From: M3007 sp965249785
GTDB lineage: Bacteria > Bacteroidota > Bacteroidia > Chitinophagales > Saprospiraceae
Assembly (NCBI GenBank): GCA_965249785.1
Contig: CBDFMU010000009.1
Span: 62,001 to 126,000, forward strand
Direction: 5' to 3'
Length of the DNA stretch: 64,000 nt
Shown here: piece by piece, positions 62,551-64,000 of the stretch
Numbering within the stretch: the stretch's first letter is position 1
Layout of the letters: the number at the start of each line of letters is the position of its first letter
Notes under the pieces: generated by a model
Databases searched by the model: none
What the model was told of the DNA's origin: nothing
Seen by the model: the letters and a program-made list of their open reading frames with translations, nothing else
Position numbers and translations under genes: made by a program

Positions 62551-62558
62551 CAAAGGTA
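62551..62558 (-). promoter_or_regulatory. -7 promoter box of ltaE
   Basis: TACCTTTG on the minus strand ends 4 bp before the ATG, so the transcript would be leaderless or nearly so. Confidence 0.45.
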
Positions 62559-62563
62559 ATGGG

Positions 62564-62600
62564 AACGCGGATTTCGCGGAAGAGGCGGATTTTCGCGGAC
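62564..62600. repeat. CGCGGA word repeat, single arm
   Basis: AACGCGGATTTCGCGGAAGAGGCGGATTTTCGCGGAC. It is the same word family as 50318-50447 but without a mirrored arm. Confidence 0.55.
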
Positions 62601-62678
62601 TTTTTTATAAATCTGAATATCCAAGTGGCCCAAGTTTGTTATTGTGTCGGAATCTGTTCGCTCTTAATAGGCCACTTT

Positions 62679-63008
62679 TCAAACATTTTCATTCTCAGCA
62701 ATTTCTGAATCTATTTCCACTTTATTCGAGCGATAGTAAGCCCAGGCATTGATTAAATCTTCTGCACGAAGTGAAGGAAAAGAACTGAGAAGATGCGCTT
62801 CGCTTGCTCCGGCATTTCTGGCTTCCACTAATAGCCAGACGGGAATACGGATGCGAACAATGCAAGCACTGCCACCACATACGCCCGCAGTTTTTTCAAT
62901 GCCGGGTGTATAATTGCCAAGATCTTTTTCTACCCAACGTGCCACTTGGGCTTTTTCTCCCGCTGACATCGTCGGTAGCAATTCTTCGACCTGTTGTAAA
63001 GCGGTCAT
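62679..63008 (-). CDS. DUF433 family protein, solitary antitoxin paralogue
   Basis: A 109-aa protein differing from the DUF433 protein at 38413-38742 at only 10 positions; the DUF433 core CGGSACIVRIRIPVWLLVEA is intact. Unlike the other copy no DUF5615 gene follows: sequence after the stop is unrelated. The upstream TATCTTTG box is shared with the first copy. It may be a duplicated antitoxin able to neutralise the DUF5615 toxin at 38.1 kb, or a regulator with another partner. Confidence 0.85.
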   Translation of the reverse strand: MTALQQVEELLPTMSAGEKAQVARWVEKDLGNYTPGIEKTAGVCGGSACIVRIRIPVWLLVEARNAGASEAHLLSSFPSLRAEDLINAWAYYRSNKVEIDSEIAENENV

Positions 63009-63024
63009 ATTTTATAAATTTTAA

Positions 63025-63032
63025 CAAAGATA
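63025..63032 (-). promoter_or_regulatory. -7 promoter box of the solitary DUF433 gene
   Basis: TATCTTTG on the minus strand, 16 bp upstream of the ATG, as in the paralogue at 38759-38766. Confidence 0.45.
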
Positions 63033-63127
63033 AACACTATTTTCCATGCTGGTATAAACACGTATGGCTACAAACTTATGCAAGTTTTGTAGCCATACAT
63101 GAATATTATGGACAGAAATAAATATTT

Positions 63128-64000
63128 CTACTTCTTCTTCCCAGCCGCTGGCAACTGCTTCGCCTTTTCCGCCTGCACCTTCTGCTGCTCTTTCATTGCC
63201 TGTTCAAAACGATCACGCCAGCCGCCCGTCTTTTTCGGTTTATTCCGATTGGCTTCCAGCGCGACTTTTAGTTTCTCGTGGTCAATCAGGAATTTCTTGG
63301 TGATCACGGTCTGCGAGATATTCAAGATGTTGCTGAAACACAGGTACAGCGTGAGGCCCGAAGCGAACGTATTGAAGAAGAACAGGAACATGACTGGCAT
63401 CAAGTACTGCATCCACTTCATCATTTTCATCTGCTCGTTCTGCATAGACGAATTGTCCATTTGCTTCATGGAGTACCAGGTGTACCAGAGCGTAGTAATG
63501 ACCCAGATAAGTGTGAAAGCACTAATGTGGTTGCCAAATCCGGGCATCATATACGGCAAACGGAAGGCCACATCATAACTGGAAAGGTCAGTCGCCCACA
63601 GGAAACCTGCCTGTCGAAACTCGATACTGGCCGGGAAAAAGCGATACAGCGCAAACCAGATCGGCATTTGCAATAACACGGGTAGACAGCCGCCCAACGG
63701 GTTTACGCGGAACTCACTGTACAATTTCATGGTCTCCACCGACATGGCCTGTTGGTCGGCACCATGTTTCTTTTTCAGGGCTTCCAACTGCGGTTTCAAA
63801 GCCGCCATCCGCGCCTGACTTTTCACCATGCGATAGGTCAGCGGGTACACCAGCAATTTCACGATCAGCGTCAGCAACAGAATCAGAATACCCTGTTGGG
63901 TGCTGAAATTGGATAAAAACGCAAAGATCGGGTGAATTACCCAGCGATTGATGGCTCCAAAAATGCTGGCCCCGAAAGGAATAATGTCTTCCAAAGAAAT
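63128..64000 (-). CDS. yidC: Membrane protein insertase YidC, C-terminal part (partial)
   Basis: The frame is open to the window edge, so the N-terminal periplasmic domain lies outside; about 290 residues are visible. They form the conserved 60KD_IMP/Oxa1 core: LILLLTLIVKLLVYPLTYR, NPLGGCLPVLLQMPIWFALYRFF, and later MKWMQYLMPVMFLFFFNTF and GLTLYLCFSNILN, followed by a lysine-rich cytoplasmic tail. YidC inserts and folds inner-membrane proteins, alone or with SecYEG. Confidence 0.95.
   Translation of the reverse strand: MSLEDIIPFGASIFGAINRWVIHPIFAFLSNFSTQQGILILLLTLIVKLLVYPLTYRMVKSQARMAALKPQLEALKKKHGADQQAMSVETMKLYSEFRVNPLGGCLPVLLQMPIWFALYRFFPASIEFRQAGFLWATDLSSYDVAFRLPYMMPGFGNHISAFTLIWVITTLWYTWYSMKQMDNSSMQNEQMKMMKWMQYLMPVMFLFFFNTFASGLTLYLCFSNILNISQTVITKKFLIDHEKLKVALEANRNKPKKTGGWRDRFEQAMKEQQKVQAEKAKQLPAAGKKK

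Overview
The window is a 64 kb piece of a Bacteroidota chromosome. A member of the Saprospiria or a related class is plausible, but that placement is inference. The evidence is a set of secreted proteins with type IX secretion (T9SS) sorting domains of both type A and type B, TAnnTTTG-type -7 promoter boxes close to start codons with little Shine-Dalgarno signal, an rpsU-xerC pair, a bamD-rpoZ-coaBC-DUF4835 cluster, and the small Bacteroidota-type omega subunit. Most of the DNA is moderately G+C rich. Several blocks are clearly A+T richer and look acquired (about 11.2-12.4, 13.7-17.1, 24.4-25.2, 28.6-30.7 and 56.3-57.6 kb).

Layout. 0-9.3 kb: the end of a huge T9SS surface protein, pbpC, a small minus-strand ORF with its own terminator, and a 1,359-aa T9SS subtilase. 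9.5-12.6 kb: a sterol-desaturase-like hydroxylase, lysE, and a membrane protein with an N-terminal domain resembling effector-associated (death-like adaptor) domains, sandwiched between two copies of the lysE 5' end. 12.8-17.1 kb: an unrecognised 269-aa protein and a four-gene A+T-rich operon (sulfotransferase/glycosyltransferase fusion, two small beta-rich proteins, one cysteine-containing membrane protein). 17.4-28.5 kb: HDAC-like deacetylase, rpsU, xerC, recN, a T9SS type B protein, a methyltransferase, coaX, an outer-membrane protein and a stand-alone SpaB_C-like protein. 28.6-31.1 kb: a two-gene restriction-modification system, then initiator tRNA-Met and tRNA-Leu with clear terminators.

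31.2-36.8 kb is a minus-strand housekeeping block: hscB, rseP, DUF4835, coaBC, rpoZ, bamD. 37.1-38.7 kb: an orphan paaA and a DUF433/DUF5615 toxin-antitoxin-like pair, with a second solitary DUF433 copy at 62.7 kb. 39.0-43.6 kb: an ABC transporter whose permease/M1-peptidase gene is broken by one frameshift in a T run. 43.7-45.4 kb: wreckage of T9SS surface-protein genes. 45.7-55.0 kb: a central-carbon cluster (aceE, HAD phosphatase, ackA, phosphoketolase, rpiB, class I fructose-bisphosphate aldolase) that can route sugar phosphates through acetyl phosphate to acetate and ATP. 55.2-64.0 kb: a FUSC transporter, an intact IS4-type element with a 9-bp target duplication, a carboxynorspermidine/saccharopine dehydrogenase-like enzyme, an Ate-like aminoacyl-transferase, a TlpA-type thioredoxin, threonine aldolase, and the 3' part of yidC.

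Many intergenic gaps hold inverted repeats made of stuttered short words (GTTGAG, ATGAACG, AATTATG, GGCAAA, CGCGGA), often with the reverse complement a few dozen bases away. They recur across the window and are its most unusual large-scale pattern. The best candidates for undescribed biology are the 13.7-17.1 kb operon, the EAD-like protein next to lysE, and the stand-alone SpaB_C-like protein beside the restriction-modification genes.
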